A stretch of DNA of 64,000 bases from Coriobacteriaceae bacterium (GCA_025992855.1 DAJPGB010000001.1:1364001-1428000), one strand, 5' to 3'. Positions 1-8,586 are shown, numbered from the stretch's first letter. The notes: generated by a model not told the origin, from the letters alone. Translations and numbers: made by a program.

Positions 1-2
1 GC

Positions 3-350
3 GGTCAGACGCCCGAGGATGACATCATCGAGGTCAAGCGTGAGCGTCCGCCGCGTTTGGTTTTGGTCGATGCCGCCGATATGGCGCTGCCCGTCGGCGC
101 CATTCGCCTGCTCGACAAACGTGATGTGGCCCGCAAGTCGATGTTCACCACGCATTCGCTCCCTTTGTCGATTCTGATCGAAGAGATTGAGCAATCGTGC
201 GAAGATATCGTCTTCGTCGGAATTCAGCCGGGCGATACGGAGTTCTATAACCCCATGTCCCCGGAGGTCTTTGAGGCCGTCGACGCCGTGTACGACGCCG
301 TGGCCGCCAACGACTTTTCCCACTTTGTCCGCTTGGGGCAGGAGCTATAG
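3..350 (+). CDS. hycI: Hydrogenase maturation protease, HycI-type (5' end outside window)
   Basis: Reading frame open from the window edge; the start codon lies upstream. Members of this family cleave the C-terminal extension of the large subunit of [NiFe]-hydrogenases after nickel insertion. The visible part matches the HycI (hydrogenase 3) branch: a VDAADM motif holding a conserved nickel-binding Asp, then the TTH-plus-LPLSILIEE segment, then GIQPGDTEFYNPMSPEV and a C-terminal helix. About 116 residues remain of a family of roughly 150, so only the N-terminus is missing. A focA-type gene follows 39 bases later, so this is probably the last gene of a formate-hydrogenlyase-like operon upstream. 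The family is clear; assignment to a formate-linked hydrogenase rests on context. Confidence 0.85.
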   Translation, partial: GQTPEDDIIEVKRERPPRLVLVDAADMALPVGAIRLLDKRDVARKSMFTTHSLPLSILIEEIEQSCEDIVFVGIQPGDTEFYNPMSPEVFEAVDAVYDAVAANDFSHFVRLGQEL

Positions 351-389
351 CAGCGCTTGCCTCTGCTGAATAGGAAAGAAGTGATTGAC

Positions 390-1229
390 ATGGCAGATTC
401 CAAGGTGGAGTACCCCGCTCCCGATTGCCTGGCGCCCGCCGCGATCGAGGCCAAGACCGAGACCGCCGGCGTGACCAAGGCTAACCTGCCGGTCGCAAAG
501 GCCTTTGTTTTGGCGATGTTCGCCGGTGCGTTTATCGCCTTCGGCGGCCTGTTCTTTACGGTGTTTTTGAGCGACAGCACGCTGGGCTGGGGTGCCCAGC
601 GCGTCGTGGGCGGCCTGTGCTTTTGCCTGGGCCTGGTGCTGGTGCTGGTTTGCGGCGCCGAGCTGTTTACCGGCAATTCGCTTATGGTCTGCGCGCTCAA
701 GAGCAAAAAGATCACTCTGGCCCAGATGCTCAAGGCCTGGGTCGTCGTGTGGGTCGGCAATTTTGTCGGTGCCCTGTTCATCGTCTTTTTGGTGTACATG
801 GCCGGCATCTATAAGCTCAACGGCGAGGCGGTCGCCAACTCCATGGTGAGCGTCGCCGCCGGCAAGGTGACGATCGACTGGGTGACGATTTTCTTCCGCG
901 GCATCCTGTGCAACATCTTTGTGTGCCTGGCCGTGTGGATCGGTACTGCCGGCAAGACCGTGGTCGATAAGGTCGTGGGCATTCTGCTGCCCATCGCAGC
1001 CTTTGTGGCCTGCGGTTTTGAGCACTGCGTTGCCAACATGTACTTTTTGCCCATGGGCGCCGTGATGCATGCATGCGGTTATGGTGCCGACGTCGCCGGC
1101 GCCGATGCGCTCAACGCCGCGGGCATTGCGTTTAACCTGTCCGCCGCCACGCTGGGCAACATCGTGGGCGGCGCGGTTCTAGTCGCGCTCGGCTACTGGT
1201 TTATCTATGCCAAGAAGTCCGAGGCGTAA
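390..1229 (+). CDS. focA: Formate/nitrite transporter family channel (FocA-like)
   Basis: 279-residue integral membrane protein of the FNT family, which forms pentameric channels for formate, nitrite or related small anions. About six hydrophobic segments are visible. The first, near residues 32-55, reads AMFAGAFIAFGGLFF; another has the family's typical GAELFTGNSLM loop; a third has GFEHCVANMYFLPMG, which carries the conserved pore His and Asn region. The start is set at the ATG of MADSKVEY, 9 bases after an AGGAAAG ribosome site; a longer reading from 357 has no such site. Being next to a HycI-type protease and selA/selB, formate is the most likely substrate. Nitrite or hydrosulfide cannot be excluded from sequence alone. 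A strong terminator follows. Confidence 0.9.
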   Translation: MADSKVEYPAPDCLAPAAIEAKTETAGVTKANLPVAKAFVLAMFAGAFIAFGGLFFTVFLSDSTLGWGAQRVVGGLCFCLGLVLVLVCGAELFTGNSLMVCALKSKKITLAQMLKAWVVVWVGNFVGALFIVFLVYMAGIYKLNGEAVANSMVSVAAGKVTIDWVTIFFRGILCNIFVCLAVWIGTAGKTVVDKVVGILLPIAAFVACGFEHCVANMYFLPMGAVMHACGYGADVAGADALNAAGIAFNLSAATLGNIVGGAVLVALGYWFIYAKKSEA

Positions 1230-1250
1230 AGTACCGCCTGTTTGACGTTG

Positions 1251-1286
1251 GCCTCCCGCGGGGCGTTGCCGTACGGGAGGCTTTTT
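1251..1286 (+). terminator. Rho-independent terminator after the formate channel gene
   Basis: Perfect 8-bp stem GCCTCCCG/CGGGAGGC with a 15-base loop, followed directly by five T residues. It closes the hydrogenase/formate-channel transcript before the molybdoenzyme gene. Confidence 0.85.
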
Positions 1287-1350
1287 GGGTCTGGGGCTCG
1301 TTGCCGGGCTGTTGGCCTGTTGTGTTTGGCTGATGAAAGGGGTAATCGAG

Positions 1351-3468
1351 ATGGCATCTGCTGTGAAGCGTGACGGTCGCGCCGTGGTGACCACATGCGG
1401 GGGATGCTATGCCGATTGTGCCTTTGTAGCCCATGTTGAGGATGGGCGTGTGGTGGCCGAGTTGCCGGTGCCGGGGCATCCGTGCGCGGCGCGTGCCCTG
1501 TGCGCCCGCGGGCGCCATCGTCTGGACATGCCGTTTGACGAGCGCGATCGCATTGTGCACCCCATGCGACGCCGCCGGGATGGCTCGGGGTTCGATGCGA
1601 TTACCTGGGACGAGGCGTTCGCGCAGATCGCTGCGCGCCTTGGGGGGATTGTTGACGGGCATGGTCCGCGCGCGCTGGGCATGACGCTCGGCGTGCCCTC
1701 GTTCGACCGCTACTGGGCCTATCGCCTTATGCACGCGCTGGGTTCGCCCAACGTGTACGGCGCCGATGGTGCCTGCGAGGTAAGTCGTCTCACCGGATGG
1801 GAGCACAGCCTGGGCTACAGCCCCGCCTCCGACCTAGCGCATACCGACTGCATCATGTATCTGGGGCGTTCCATCGTCGATTCATCGACGATGGGGGCCG
1901 TCGATGCGCTCAACGATGCCCGTCGCCGTGGGGCGAAGATTATCGTGGTCGACCCCCGGCGCAGCGGCTCGGCTGCGCTTGCCGACCGCTGGCTGCGCGT
2001 GCGCCCGGGCTGCGACCTGGCCTTGCTGCTGGGCATTGCGCATGTGCTCATTGCCGAGGACTTATACGACCACGAGTTTGTTGCCCGCTATACCACGGGT
2101 TTTGATGAGCTGGCGCAGGCGGCTGCTGTTTGGACGCCTGAGTGGGCCGAGTCGATGTGCGACGTGCCGGCCGCAGAGATTGTCGCCACGGCGCGCGATC
2201 TCGCTGCCGCCGCGCCTGCCGCCGTGGTAGATGCTGGCTTTCATGGCGGCATCGGTATCGCGTATGCCAATAGCACCCAGACCGCGCGCGCTATCTGCTT
2301 GGTCGATGTGCTGCTGGGCTGTATTGGACATGCGGGCGGCGCGCTCAATCCACCCACACCGCTTGCGCTGGGCGACCTTGATCCCGCACGCTTTGCGACG
2401 CCGCCGGTGCCGCGCATGTCCAAGCTGGGGTCCGAGCGCTATCCACTGGTCGATCCGGTGCGCGGCCTGTGTACGACCATCGGTCAGTCGATTCTTGCCG
2501 GCGATTTGCGTGGGCTCATCGTCTATGCTAGTAACCCCGGTGCGGGCTATGGCAATGCACAGGCTTGGTTGAGTATTTTGCAGCAGCTCGACTTGCTCGT
2601 GACGATTGATATTCGCTGGTCCGAGACGGCGCGTGCTTCTGACTTCGTACTGCCCGACGTGACGTATCTGGAGGCCGACCGCGGCGTGGGTACGGTCGTG
2701 GGCCGCAACGACGCGCGCGTGTTCTACCGCAACGCCGTGCTGCCTGTGCAGCATGACGACACGCGTCCCGGTCGGGAGATTTTTGCTGGTCTGGCGCAGG
2801 CGTGTGGCGTGGGCGAGTACTTCCAGTTTACGTCTGACGACCTTGCGGCTGCCCAGGTGGCGCCGTTTGGGATCAATCTGGACGAGCTCAAGGAGCGCGG
2901 TTGGGCCGATACGGGCGTGGCGCTGCCGTCGCGTACGGGCGAGCCGGTGATTCCGCTTGCCGGCGGCAAGATCGTGCTGGCAAGCGACGTATGGGAACGA
3001 GCCGGCCTGGGTCGTGTACCCAACTGGATCGCGCCCATGGTGGAGCCCGGTCCGCGGATGTTTCGCCTCATTAGCGGCAATCGACCCTTTGAGTCGCATA
3101 CCTCGCGCAGGCTCGCGGCCCAAGGTGCCGCCGAGGCTGGATCGGACCTGGATGCCGTGCAGATGAATGCTGATGTCGCCGCTCGCATGGGTATCGCCGA
3201 TGGCGAGGTCGTTGAGCTCGTGAGCGATATGGGCCGCGACCGCGTGCGCGTGGAGACGACGCCGTATCTGCATCCGGCGTGCATCTTCACCTCGGCCGCC
3301 CCCGGTGGGCGTTCGTTTGGCCGCGATGCCGGTGACGCTCAAGCCTTGGGCGTGGGCCCGCTCGACCATACGCCGCTGCGCTGGGATCCCATTACGGGCG
3401 CCGCACTCACCCAGGAAAACGCCGTTCGCGTGGAAAAGATCGCCGCGCATGGGGATAATGACGAGTAA
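1351..3468 (+). CDS. Molybdopterin-dependent oxidoreductase with N-terminal [4Fe-4S] cluster
   Basis: 705-residue member of the DMSO-reductase superfamily (formate dehydrogenase / thiosulfate- and polysulfide-reductase type), using bis-MGD. The cluster ligands are Cys16, Cys19, Cys23 and Cys51 (CGGCYADC, then CARG). The probable molybdenum ligand is Cys142 in GACEVSR; there is no in-frame TGA, so this enzyme is not a selenoprotein. A C-terminal molydopterin dinucleotide-binding domain begins near residue 570 (RLISGNRPFESH). The start was chosen at ATG 1351, after AAAGGGG. No twin-arginine signal is seen, so it is probably cytoplasmic, and no electron-transfer or membrane-anchor partner is adjacent. 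The substrate cannot be told from sequence. selA follows 52 bases later, which hints at a formate/selenium context. Confidence 0.8.
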   Translation: MASAVKRDGRAVVTTCGGCYADCAFVAHVEDGRVVAELPVPGHPCAARALCARGRHRLDMPFDERDRIVHPMRRRRDGSGFDAITWDEAFAQIAARLGGIVDGHGPRALGMTLGVPSFDRYWAYRLMHALGSPNVYGADGACEVSRLTGWEHSLGYSPASDLAHTDCIMYLGRSIVDSSTMGAVDALNDARRRGAKIIVVDPRRSGSAALADRWLRVRPGCDLALLLGIAHVLIAEDLYDHEFVARYTTGFDELAQAAAVWTPEWAESMCDVPAAEIVATARDLAAAAPAAVVDAGFHGGIGIAYANSTQTARAICLVDVLLGCIGHAGGALNPPTPLALGDLDPARFATPPVPRMSKLGSERYPLVDPVRGLCTTIGQSILAGDLRGLIVYASNPGAGYGNAQAWLSILQQLDLLVTIDIRWSETARASDFVLPDVTYLEADRGVGTVVGRNDARVFYRNAVLPVQHDDTRPGREIFAGLAQACGVGEYFQFTSDDLAAAQVAPFGINLDELKERGWADTGVALPSRTGEPVIPLAGGKIVLASDVWERAGLGRVPNWIAPMVEPGPRMFRLISGNRPFESHTSRRLAAQGAAEAGSDLDAVQMNADVAARMGIADGEVVELVSDMGRDRVRVETTPYLHPACIFTSAAPGGRSFGRDAGDAQALGVGPLDHTPLRWDPITGAALTQENAVRVEKIAAHGDNDE

Positions 3469-3520
3469 TTGACTCAGCTGATGTATTCGACTGATCCACG
3501 TTTCTTTTGAAAGGCCGCAC

Positions 3521-4978
3521 ATGAGCGATAGCCAGAACATGTCCGATGAGGTACGCGCCCGCCTGCGCGCCATTCCTTCCGTCAACGAGCTGCTTGCCGA
3601 GTGGCCGGTGGTGAAGGCAGCGGGGGAGACCTGCGACGCGGTGGTGCATGCCGCCGTCACGGCCGAGCTCGACGAGGAGCGCGCCGCGATTCGTGCCGGT
3701 GCCGATCCGCGCTCCAAGCGCGAGCTGGCATCGGCCATTGAATTTCGCGCACATCGCTCTGCACTGCCGAGCCTGCGCCCTGCCGTTAACGCCACAGGTG
3801 TGGTCATCCATACCAACTTGGGTCGCGCCCCGCTCGCGGAGTCGGCCGCCAAGGCCGTGGCCGAGGTTGCGCGCGGCTACAGCACGCTCGAGTACAGCGT
3901 CGACACCTGCTCGCGCGGGTCGCGCAAGGAGCATGCCGCGCAGCTGATCCGCTCACTCACCGGTGCCGAGGACGCGCTCGTGGTCAACAACAACGCCGCC
4001 GCGGTGCTGCTGGTGCTGGCGACTCATGCCGCGGGCAAAGAGGTTATCGTCAGCCGCGGCGAGCTTGTCGAGATTGGCGGCAGCTTCCGCATCCCCGATG
4101 TCATGGCGGCCTCGGGCGCCAAACTCGTCGAGGTCGGCGCCACCAACCGCACACACCTGGGCGACTACGAGCGCGCCATCACGCCCGAAACGGCCATGAT
4201 CTTGAAGGTCCATCCTTCCAACTATCGCATCGAGGGTTTTCACGAGGAAGTGAGCTCAAGGGAGCTCGCCGCTCTGGCCCATAAGCACGGCCTGCTGTTC
4301 TATGAAGACCAGGGGTCGGGCGCGCTGCTGCCCGATGACATCCTGGTGCGCGGCGGCGAGGAGCCCACGCCGGCTTCGGTCGCGGCGGGGCTCGATCTGG
4401 TGTCGTGCTCGGGCGATAAATTGCTCGGTGCCGCGCAGGCGGGCATTATCATGGGCCGTCGCGATCTGGTCCAGGCCTGTGGCGCACATCCGCTCATGCG
4501 CGCTCTGCGTCCGGGCAAACTGGCTCTGTCGGCGCTCGAGGCCACGCTGCGTATCTACATGGACGGTGCCGACGTGGCCCATCGTGATATTCCGGTGCTC
4601 AGCATGCTTACGCTGCCGCAGGCCCATTTGGAGCGACGTGCCCGCAAGCTGCGCGAGCTGATGGTGGCGGGCCTCGATAAGGCTGGCTGCCCGTGTGCCG
4701 TGAAGGCGGAAATCGTCGAGGAGTCCTCGACGCCCGGCGGCGGCTCGCTGCCTACCGTGGAGCTGCCCACGATGTGCGTTGCCGTGCGTCTTGTTGACGA
4801 GCGCCTGACGGTCGACGCGCTCAAGCGCTCGCTTGTCCAGGACTTCGACACTCCGGTTGTCACGCGAACCTCGCACGATCGCATTTTGTTTGATGTGCGC
4901 ACGCTCGTGGGCGACCGCGATATCGAGACGGCGGCGTCGACGCTTGCCGCATGCGTTGAGAAGGCGGTGCGCCGATGA
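3521..4978 (+). CDS. selA: L-seryl-tRNA(Sec) selenium transferase
   Basis: SelA converts seryl-tRNA(Sec) to selenocysteyl-tRNA(Sec) with selenophosphate as donor. It is a PLP enzyme; the Schiff-base lysine is Lys300 in the motif SGDKLLGAAQAG. Other family signatures are TGVVIHTNLGRAPL near residue 90, NNNAAAVLLVL, and SNYRIEGF. At 485 residues it is close to the usual 460-470, with a standard N-terminal domain. The start is at ATG 3521 after GAAAGG; a second in-frame ATG lies six codons later. Its stop overlaps the selB start as ATGA, so the two genes are translationally coupled. Selenocysteine insertion here implies selenoproteins elsewhere in the genome. Confidence 0.96.
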   Translation: MSDSQNMSDEVRARLRAIPSVNELLAEWPVVKAAGETCDAVVHAAVTAELDEERAAIRAGADPRSKRELASAIEFRAHRSALPSLRPAVNATGVVIHTNLGRAPLAESAAKAVAEVARGYSTLEYSVDTCSRGSRKEHAAQLIRSLTGAEDALVVNNNAAAVLLVLATHAAGKEVIVSRGELVEIGGSFRIPDVMAASGAKLVEVGATNRTHLGDYERAITPETAMILKVHPSNYRIEGFHEEVSSRELAALAHKHGLLFYEDQGSGALLPDDILVRGGEEPTPASVAAGLDLVSCSGDKLLGAAQAGIIMGRRDLVQACGAHPLMRALRPGKLALSALEATLRIYMDGADVAHRDIPVLSMLTLPQAHLERRARKLRELMVAGLDKAGCPCAVKAEIVEESSTPGGGSLPTVELPTMCVAVRLVDERLTVDALKRSLVQDFDTPVVTRTSHDRILFDVRTLVGDRDIETAASTLAACVEKAVRR

Positions 4979-6942
4979 GTGGGGCCGAAGCGTTGGTGGA
5001 ATGCCCCGTTATCGTAGGTACGGCGGGACATGTCGATCACGGTAAGTCGGCGCTCATCGAGGCGCTGACGGGTAAAAACCCCGACCGCCTGGAAGTTGAG
5101 CGCCGTCGCGGCATGACCGTTGAGCTTGGCTTTGGCGAGCTGGCGCTGCCGAGTGGCAAGATCGTTGGCCTGGTTGACGTGCCGGGCCATGCGCATTACT
5201 TGCGCGCCATGGTGCAGGGTGCCACAGGTATCGACGTGGCCGTGCTGGTGGTTTCGGCCGTCGAGGGCGTGATGCCGCAGACCCGCGAGCACGTGCATGT
5301 GCTGGAGCTGCTGGGCGTCACGCATATGGTGGTGGCGCTGACTATGTGTGATCTGGCCGACGCCGAGATGACCGAGCTTGCCGAGCTCGATGTCGATGAC
5401 TTTTTGTCGGGTACCGTGTTTGCGGACGCGCCGATCGTGCCCGTGTCGTCCAAGACCGGCGCGGGGATCGATGACCTACTGGTTGCGCTTGACGAGCAGG
5501 TTGCCGCTTGCTGGGATTCCTGCCGCGACCGTGCTGAGCTCACCGATGCCGCACCGCGTCTGCCAATCGACCGCTGCTTTACGATCAAGGGCGCCGGTAC
5601 CGTGGTGACGGGAACGTTGCACGATGCGCCCGTCGCGGTGGGGGATGAGCTCGTCGCGCTGCCGTCGCGTACGGTCTGTCGCGTGCGCGGGATTCAGGTG
5701 CATGGCGATACGCCGCGAGCACTGCCCGGGCAGCGTGTGGCGCTCAACTTGGTGGGCGATGGTGTCGCGGCGCTTGATCGTGGCGAGATGCTGGGCGTGG
5801 CGGACCGCTTTGGTCAGACGTTGCGCTTTATGATGTCGTTTACGTATTTGGGTCGCGAGGGAGCCAAGCCGCGTGTGCTCGAGTCGGGTGCGCGTGTGCA
5901 CGTGATGGCGGGTACGGCCGAGGTAGTCGGTCGCATCATGTTCATGGAGGGCGAGGTCCCCATGGCGGTGGGCGAGACGCGAGTTGTGCAGGTACGCTTG
6001 GAGGAACCGTTGCCGCTGCGCGCCGGCGACCATGTCGTGGTGCTGTCCTATTCACCGGTCATGCTTATTGGCGGCGGGCGCGTGCTGCTTTCGCGCTGCC
6101 GTCGCTCGCGCGAGCTTGTTGAAGGGGGGCGTGCGCTGTACGCGGCGCTCGAGTCCGGCGATATCGCGGGCGGTGTGGGCGCTTGGTTGGCGCTGCAGAC
6201 GCTGCCGGTTGCGGCGATTGATGTTGCCGAGGCTTTGGATCTTGGTATCGGCGAGGTCGATGCCGCACTGCGCGGGTTGGTGGCGAAGGGCGCTGCTCGC
6301 GCGCTAGCTGGCTCGGATGGCTCGCTGTATGCAGATGCTTCCGCGCTCGACGCCGCGATGGATGCGCTGGCGGCGACTTTGTCAGCCATGCACGCGGCGG
6401 CTCCCAAGGAGACGGGCTTTACGCCCGGCGCCGTTGCCCATGCTGCGTGGCCTGCTGCTGATGAAGACGTTGCCGCGGCTCTGATTGCCGAGGGCTGCTC
6501 GCGTGGCGTTTGCGCCGCCGAGGGCGCCGAAGTGTTCGACCTGCACTCCGCTGCCGCCGCGGCGCGCGTGGTGCACGAGGCTTGCGAGCGCATCGTTTCC
6601 TTGCTGGATGAAGCCGGCCTCGATGCACCGACGTTGCCCGAGGTGGGCGAGCAATTGCAGCTCGATCGCGACACCATGACGCGTGCCCTGCGCGAGCTTT
6701 CGCTCAACCGCGCGATCGTTAAGGTCGAGCGCGACGTTGCCCTGTCTGCTGCTGCCGAGGCCCATGCGCGTGAGCTCGTCGCCGCCGCCATTGAGGCAGC
6801 CGGCGGTGCTGCCACCACGAGCGCTCTGCGCGAGGCCCTGGGCGTGTCGCGCAAGCGCGCCATCAGCATCCTTGAGCATCTAGATGCCGTACGCTTCACA
6901 GTCCTTGACAAGGATGCCGGCGGCCTGCGCTCCCTGCGCTAG
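4975..6942 (+). CDS. selB: Selenocysteine-specific translation elongation factor
   Basis: SelB delivers selenocysteyl-tRNA(Sec) to ribosomes paused at UGA codons marked by a SECIS hairpin. 655 residues: a GTPase domain with P-loop GHVDHGKS (residues 18-25) and DVPGH switch motif, two EF-Tu-like beta-barrels, a third SelB-specific barrel, then C-terminal winged helices (about residues 400-655) that bind SECIS RNA. The guanine-specificity motif, usually NKxD or TKxD, reads TMCD here. The start overlaps the end of selA. selC lies 150 bases downstream, so all three dedicated parts of the Sec machinery except selenophosphate synthetase are in this block. Confidence 0.95.
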   Translation: MSGAEALVECPVIVGTAGHVDHGKSALIEALTGKNPDRLEVERRRGMTVELGFGELALPSGKIVGLVDVPGHAHYLRAMVQGATGIDVAVLVVSAVEGVMPQTREHVHVLELLGVTHMVVALTMCDLADAEMTELAELDVDDFLSGTVFADAPIVPVSSKTGAGIDDLLVALDEQVAACWDSCRDRAELTDAAPRLPIDRCFTIKGAGTVVTGTLHDAPVAVGDELVALPSRTVCRVRGIQVHGDTPRALPGQRVALNLVGDGVAALDRGEMLGVADRFGQTLRFMMSFTYLGREGAKPRVLESGARVHVMAGTAEVVGRIMFMEGEVPMAVGETRVVQVRLEEPLPLRAGDHVVVLSYSPVMLIGGGRVLLSRCRRSRELVEGGRALYAALESGDIAGGVGAWLALQTLPVAAIDVAEALDLGIGEVDAALRGLVAKGAARALAGSDGSLYADASALDAAMDALAATLSAMHAAAPKETGFTPGAVAHAAWPAADEDVAAALIAEGCSRGVCAAEGAEVFDLHSAAAAARVVHEACERIVSLLDEAGLDAPTLPEVGEQLQLDRDTMTRALRELSLNRAIVKVERDVALSAAAEAHARELVAAAIEAAGGAATTSALREALGVSRKRAISILEHLDAVRFTVLDKDAGGLRSLR

Positions 6943-6968
6943 GCCGGTCACCTGCCCCCGTCTCCTCT

Positions 6969-7033
6969 GTTGCGGTGAAATAGTTCCTAGTTGGGGGCTT
7001 TGGCAGCAAAAACAGGAACTATTCCACCGCAAC
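6969..7033. repeat. Long intergenic hairpin, family A copy 1
   Basis: Inverted repeat with 20-base arms (19 of 20 paired) around a 25-base loop. The outer arm starts GTTGCGGTGAAATA and ends in its complement CACCGCAAC; the inner part is AGTTCCT/AGGAACT. The same outer arm recurs at 22296-22362 and 23836-23902 with different but still complementary inner arms. There is no T tract, so it is not a typical terminator. It lies between selB and selC. Confidence 0.8.
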
Positions 7034-7073
7034 TTCTTGCTCGTCTTTTTGGGATGGAGCCGTTTCGGTTTGG

Positions 7074-7079
7074 TAAAAT
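7074..7079 (+). promoter_or_regulatory. Probable -10 element of selC
   Basis: TAAAAT ends 12 bases before the first base of the tRNA gene, a normal promoter distance. A matching -35 is weak: TTGGGA at 7049-7054 with a 19-base spacer. Confidence 0.4.
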
Positions 7080-7091
7080 ACCGGCGCACTT

Positions 7092-7188
7092 GGGAACGGA
7101 TGGGCTCCGGTGGGCTCCGCGGTCCTCAAAACCGTTGCGAGGCGTGCAAAACGTCTTGGATGTGTTCGATTCACATACGTTCCCGCCA
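7092..7188 (+). tRNA. selC: tRNA-Sec (anticodon TCA)
   Basis: 97 bases including an encoded CCA. Acceptor strands GGGAACG and CGTTCCC pair; the discriminator is G. The anticodon loop CCTCAAA, closed by CGGT/ACCG, presents TCA, the UGA-decoding anticodon. A long extra arm is present (AGGCGT...ACGTCTT around GCAAA), and the T arm has loop TTCGATT with stem ATGTG/CACAT. The extended acceptor, long extra arm and UCA anticodon are diagnostic for bacterial tRNA-Sec. The eighth acceptor pair would be G-A. Position 33, nearly always U, is C here. Its place directly after selA-selB supports the call. Confidence 0.93.
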
Positions 7189-7342
7189 TACGCTACCAGC
7201 GCTTTTGTGCTCGCGGTCTTGCTGCGTGCCGCAAAGGCGCTGTTTTGTTTTTGCACGAGCTTTTCGTAGCGCTGCTATTTCGGTGGCTGTATTTAGCTTC
7301 GTGCACCGGGTTTCGAGCATGCCGATGGAGGTGTTTTGCCGT

Positions 7343-7975
7343 ATGACTACCGTAAGACGTGCCGATCTTTCTTGTGTCGTCCAAGCGGGCGGGCTGTCCT
7401 CGCGCATGGGCTGCGATAAGGCTCGCATGGCGTTTTGCGGCGAGCCGCTCATCGAACGCGTGCTGGGTCGGCTGGCGCCAGTTGCCGGCGAGTTGGTCGT
7501 GACGACTTCGCGTCCCAGCGAGCTTGTCTACCTTGAGGAGCGCGCGTTTGGCGGCCTGGTGCCGCGAATAGTGTCGGACCTTGAGGGGCCGGCGGGCGCC
7601 ATGCGCGGCATCGCGAGCTCGCTGGCTGCGGCTCGGCTTCCTCTCGTGGCGATCGTCGCCTGCGATATGCCGTTTGTCTCGCCGGAACTCATCGGCGCGC
7701 TTGCCGATCGTGTTGAGGCCGAGGCACTCGATGTGTCCGTGCCGCGCGAGGAGCGGGGGATTGAGCCGCTTTGCGCCGTCTGGCGCCGTGACGCGTGTGC
7801 GCCGGTCGCTCATGAGCTGCTCGCCTGCGACCGCCAGCGCATTCGCTGCCTGATCAATCGCGTTCAGGCTGGTTATATGGATGAGCCGCAGATCGTTAAG
7901 GCCGCGGGCTCGACGCTCTGCTTCGAGAACGTCAATACGCCCGAGGAGTTTGCGGCGGCCGAGTTACTCGCCTAG
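7343..7975 (+). CDS. mobA: Molybdenum cofactor guanylyltransferase (MobA-like NTP transferase)
   Basis: 210 residues. MobA attaches GMP to molybdopterin to give the MGD cofactor needed by DMSO-reductase-family enzymes such as the product of 1351-3468. The nucleotidyltransferase signature QAGGLSSRMGCDKA is near residue 15, and the metal-binding segment IVACDMPFVSPEL is near residue 110. The start at ATG 7343 lies 11 bases after GGAGG; an earlier in-frame ATG at 7319 overlaps nothing but lacks a site. The C-terminal ENVNTPEE motif is typical of the family. Some relatives act on other nucleotides, but the context favours cofactor synthesis. Confidence 0.85.
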   Translation: MTTVRRADLSCVVQAGGLSSRMGCDKARMAFCGEPLIERVLGRLAPVAGELVVTTSRPSELVYLEERAFGGLVPRIVSDLEGPAGAMRGIASSLAAARLPLVAIVACDMPFVSPELIGALADRVEAEALDVSVPREERGIEPLCAVWRRDACAPVAHELLACDRQRIRCLINRVQAGYMDEPQIVKAAGSTLCFENVNTPEEFAAAELLA

Positions 7976-7990
7976 ACGATTGGAGTTGCC

Positions 7991-8386
7991 ATGTCTCACG
8001 ATATTTGCCCCGACACGGGAGAGCCTTGCACTTGCGATGGTTCCGAGCCCTGTACCTGCGGCTGCGGTGGCTGTGGACATACTGCGGAAGAGGAAGCGGC
8101 CGCCGCGGCGTATCGTGAGGCGCACCGCGAAGGCCCGTCCGGTGATGCCCTCGACCACGAGCGCAAGATTATCGTGTCGTTCGACAGCACCTTCGATGTG
8201 ATGGAATGCGAGCAGCTGTGCCTGGATGCCGATGTGCCTGGGCGCATCATGCCGCTGCCCGGCTCCATCACCGCCGGCTGCGGGCTGTGCTGGGCCATGC
8301 CGTTCTCCGGCGATGCCCTCGCCGCCTTCCGCGCTGCCACCGAAGGCCGCATAACCCCCGCAGACTACCATCAGCTCGTCCTGTAA
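7991..8386 (+). CDS. DUF3343 protein with Cys-rich N-terminus, selenium-linked
   Basis: 131 residues. The C-terminal half (from about residue 57: IIVSFDSTFDVMECEQLC, then PGRIMPLPGSITAGCGLCW) matches DUF3343. Members of that family often sit beside selenium genes and have been proposed as selenium-carrier-like proteins with a conserved Cys in the AGCGL motif. The N-terminal 30 residues form an unusual run of CxC and CGCGGCG motifs that could bind metal or selenium. It starts 15 bases after mobA with a GGAG site, so it is probably co-transcribed. The function is not established; the selenium role is inferred from context. Confidence 0.7.
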   Translation: MSHDICPDTGEPCTCDGSEPCTCGCGGCGHTAEEEAAAAAYREAHREGPSGDALDHERKIIVSFDSTFDVMECEQLCLDADVPGRIMPLPGSITAGCGLCWAMPFSGDALAAFRAATEGRITPADYHQLVL

Positions 8387-8395
8387 CCACCAACA

Positions 8396-8431
8396 CCACC
8401 ACAAAGGTGCCTGTCCCCTTTGTGGTGGTTT
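8396..8431 (+). terminator. Hairpin terminator after the DUF3343 gene
   Basis: Perfect 12-bp stem (CCACCACAAAGG/CCTTTGTGGTGG) with 9-base loop TGCCTGTCC and a short TTT. The T tract is weak, but the stem is long and directly follows the stop codon. Confidence 0.65.
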
Positions 8432-8547
8432 GGAACACGTGGACGAAACAGGTTTGAAACACGGGTTTTGCACGTCAGACTCTCAAAAACGCTTCTACCT
8501 GCATCGTAATCAAAACGAAACATCTGCTCGTCGGCTTATACGTAACT

Positions 8548-8577
8548 TTGCTGCAACAGTGCGATATTATTCATACT
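8548..8577 (+). promoter_or_regulatory. Probable promoter of gdhA
   Basis: TTGCTG (8548-8553), 18-base spacer, CATACT (8572-8577). An alternative TATTAT at 8565-8570 is too close to this -35. It lies in AT-rich DNA unlike the flanking genes. Confidence 0.45.
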
Positions 8578-8586
8578 CGATAAAGC

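Noticed and set aside
1351..3468. Selenocysteine codon in the molybdoenzyme
   Set aside because: The frame has no internal TGA; the ligand position is a TGC Cys codon.
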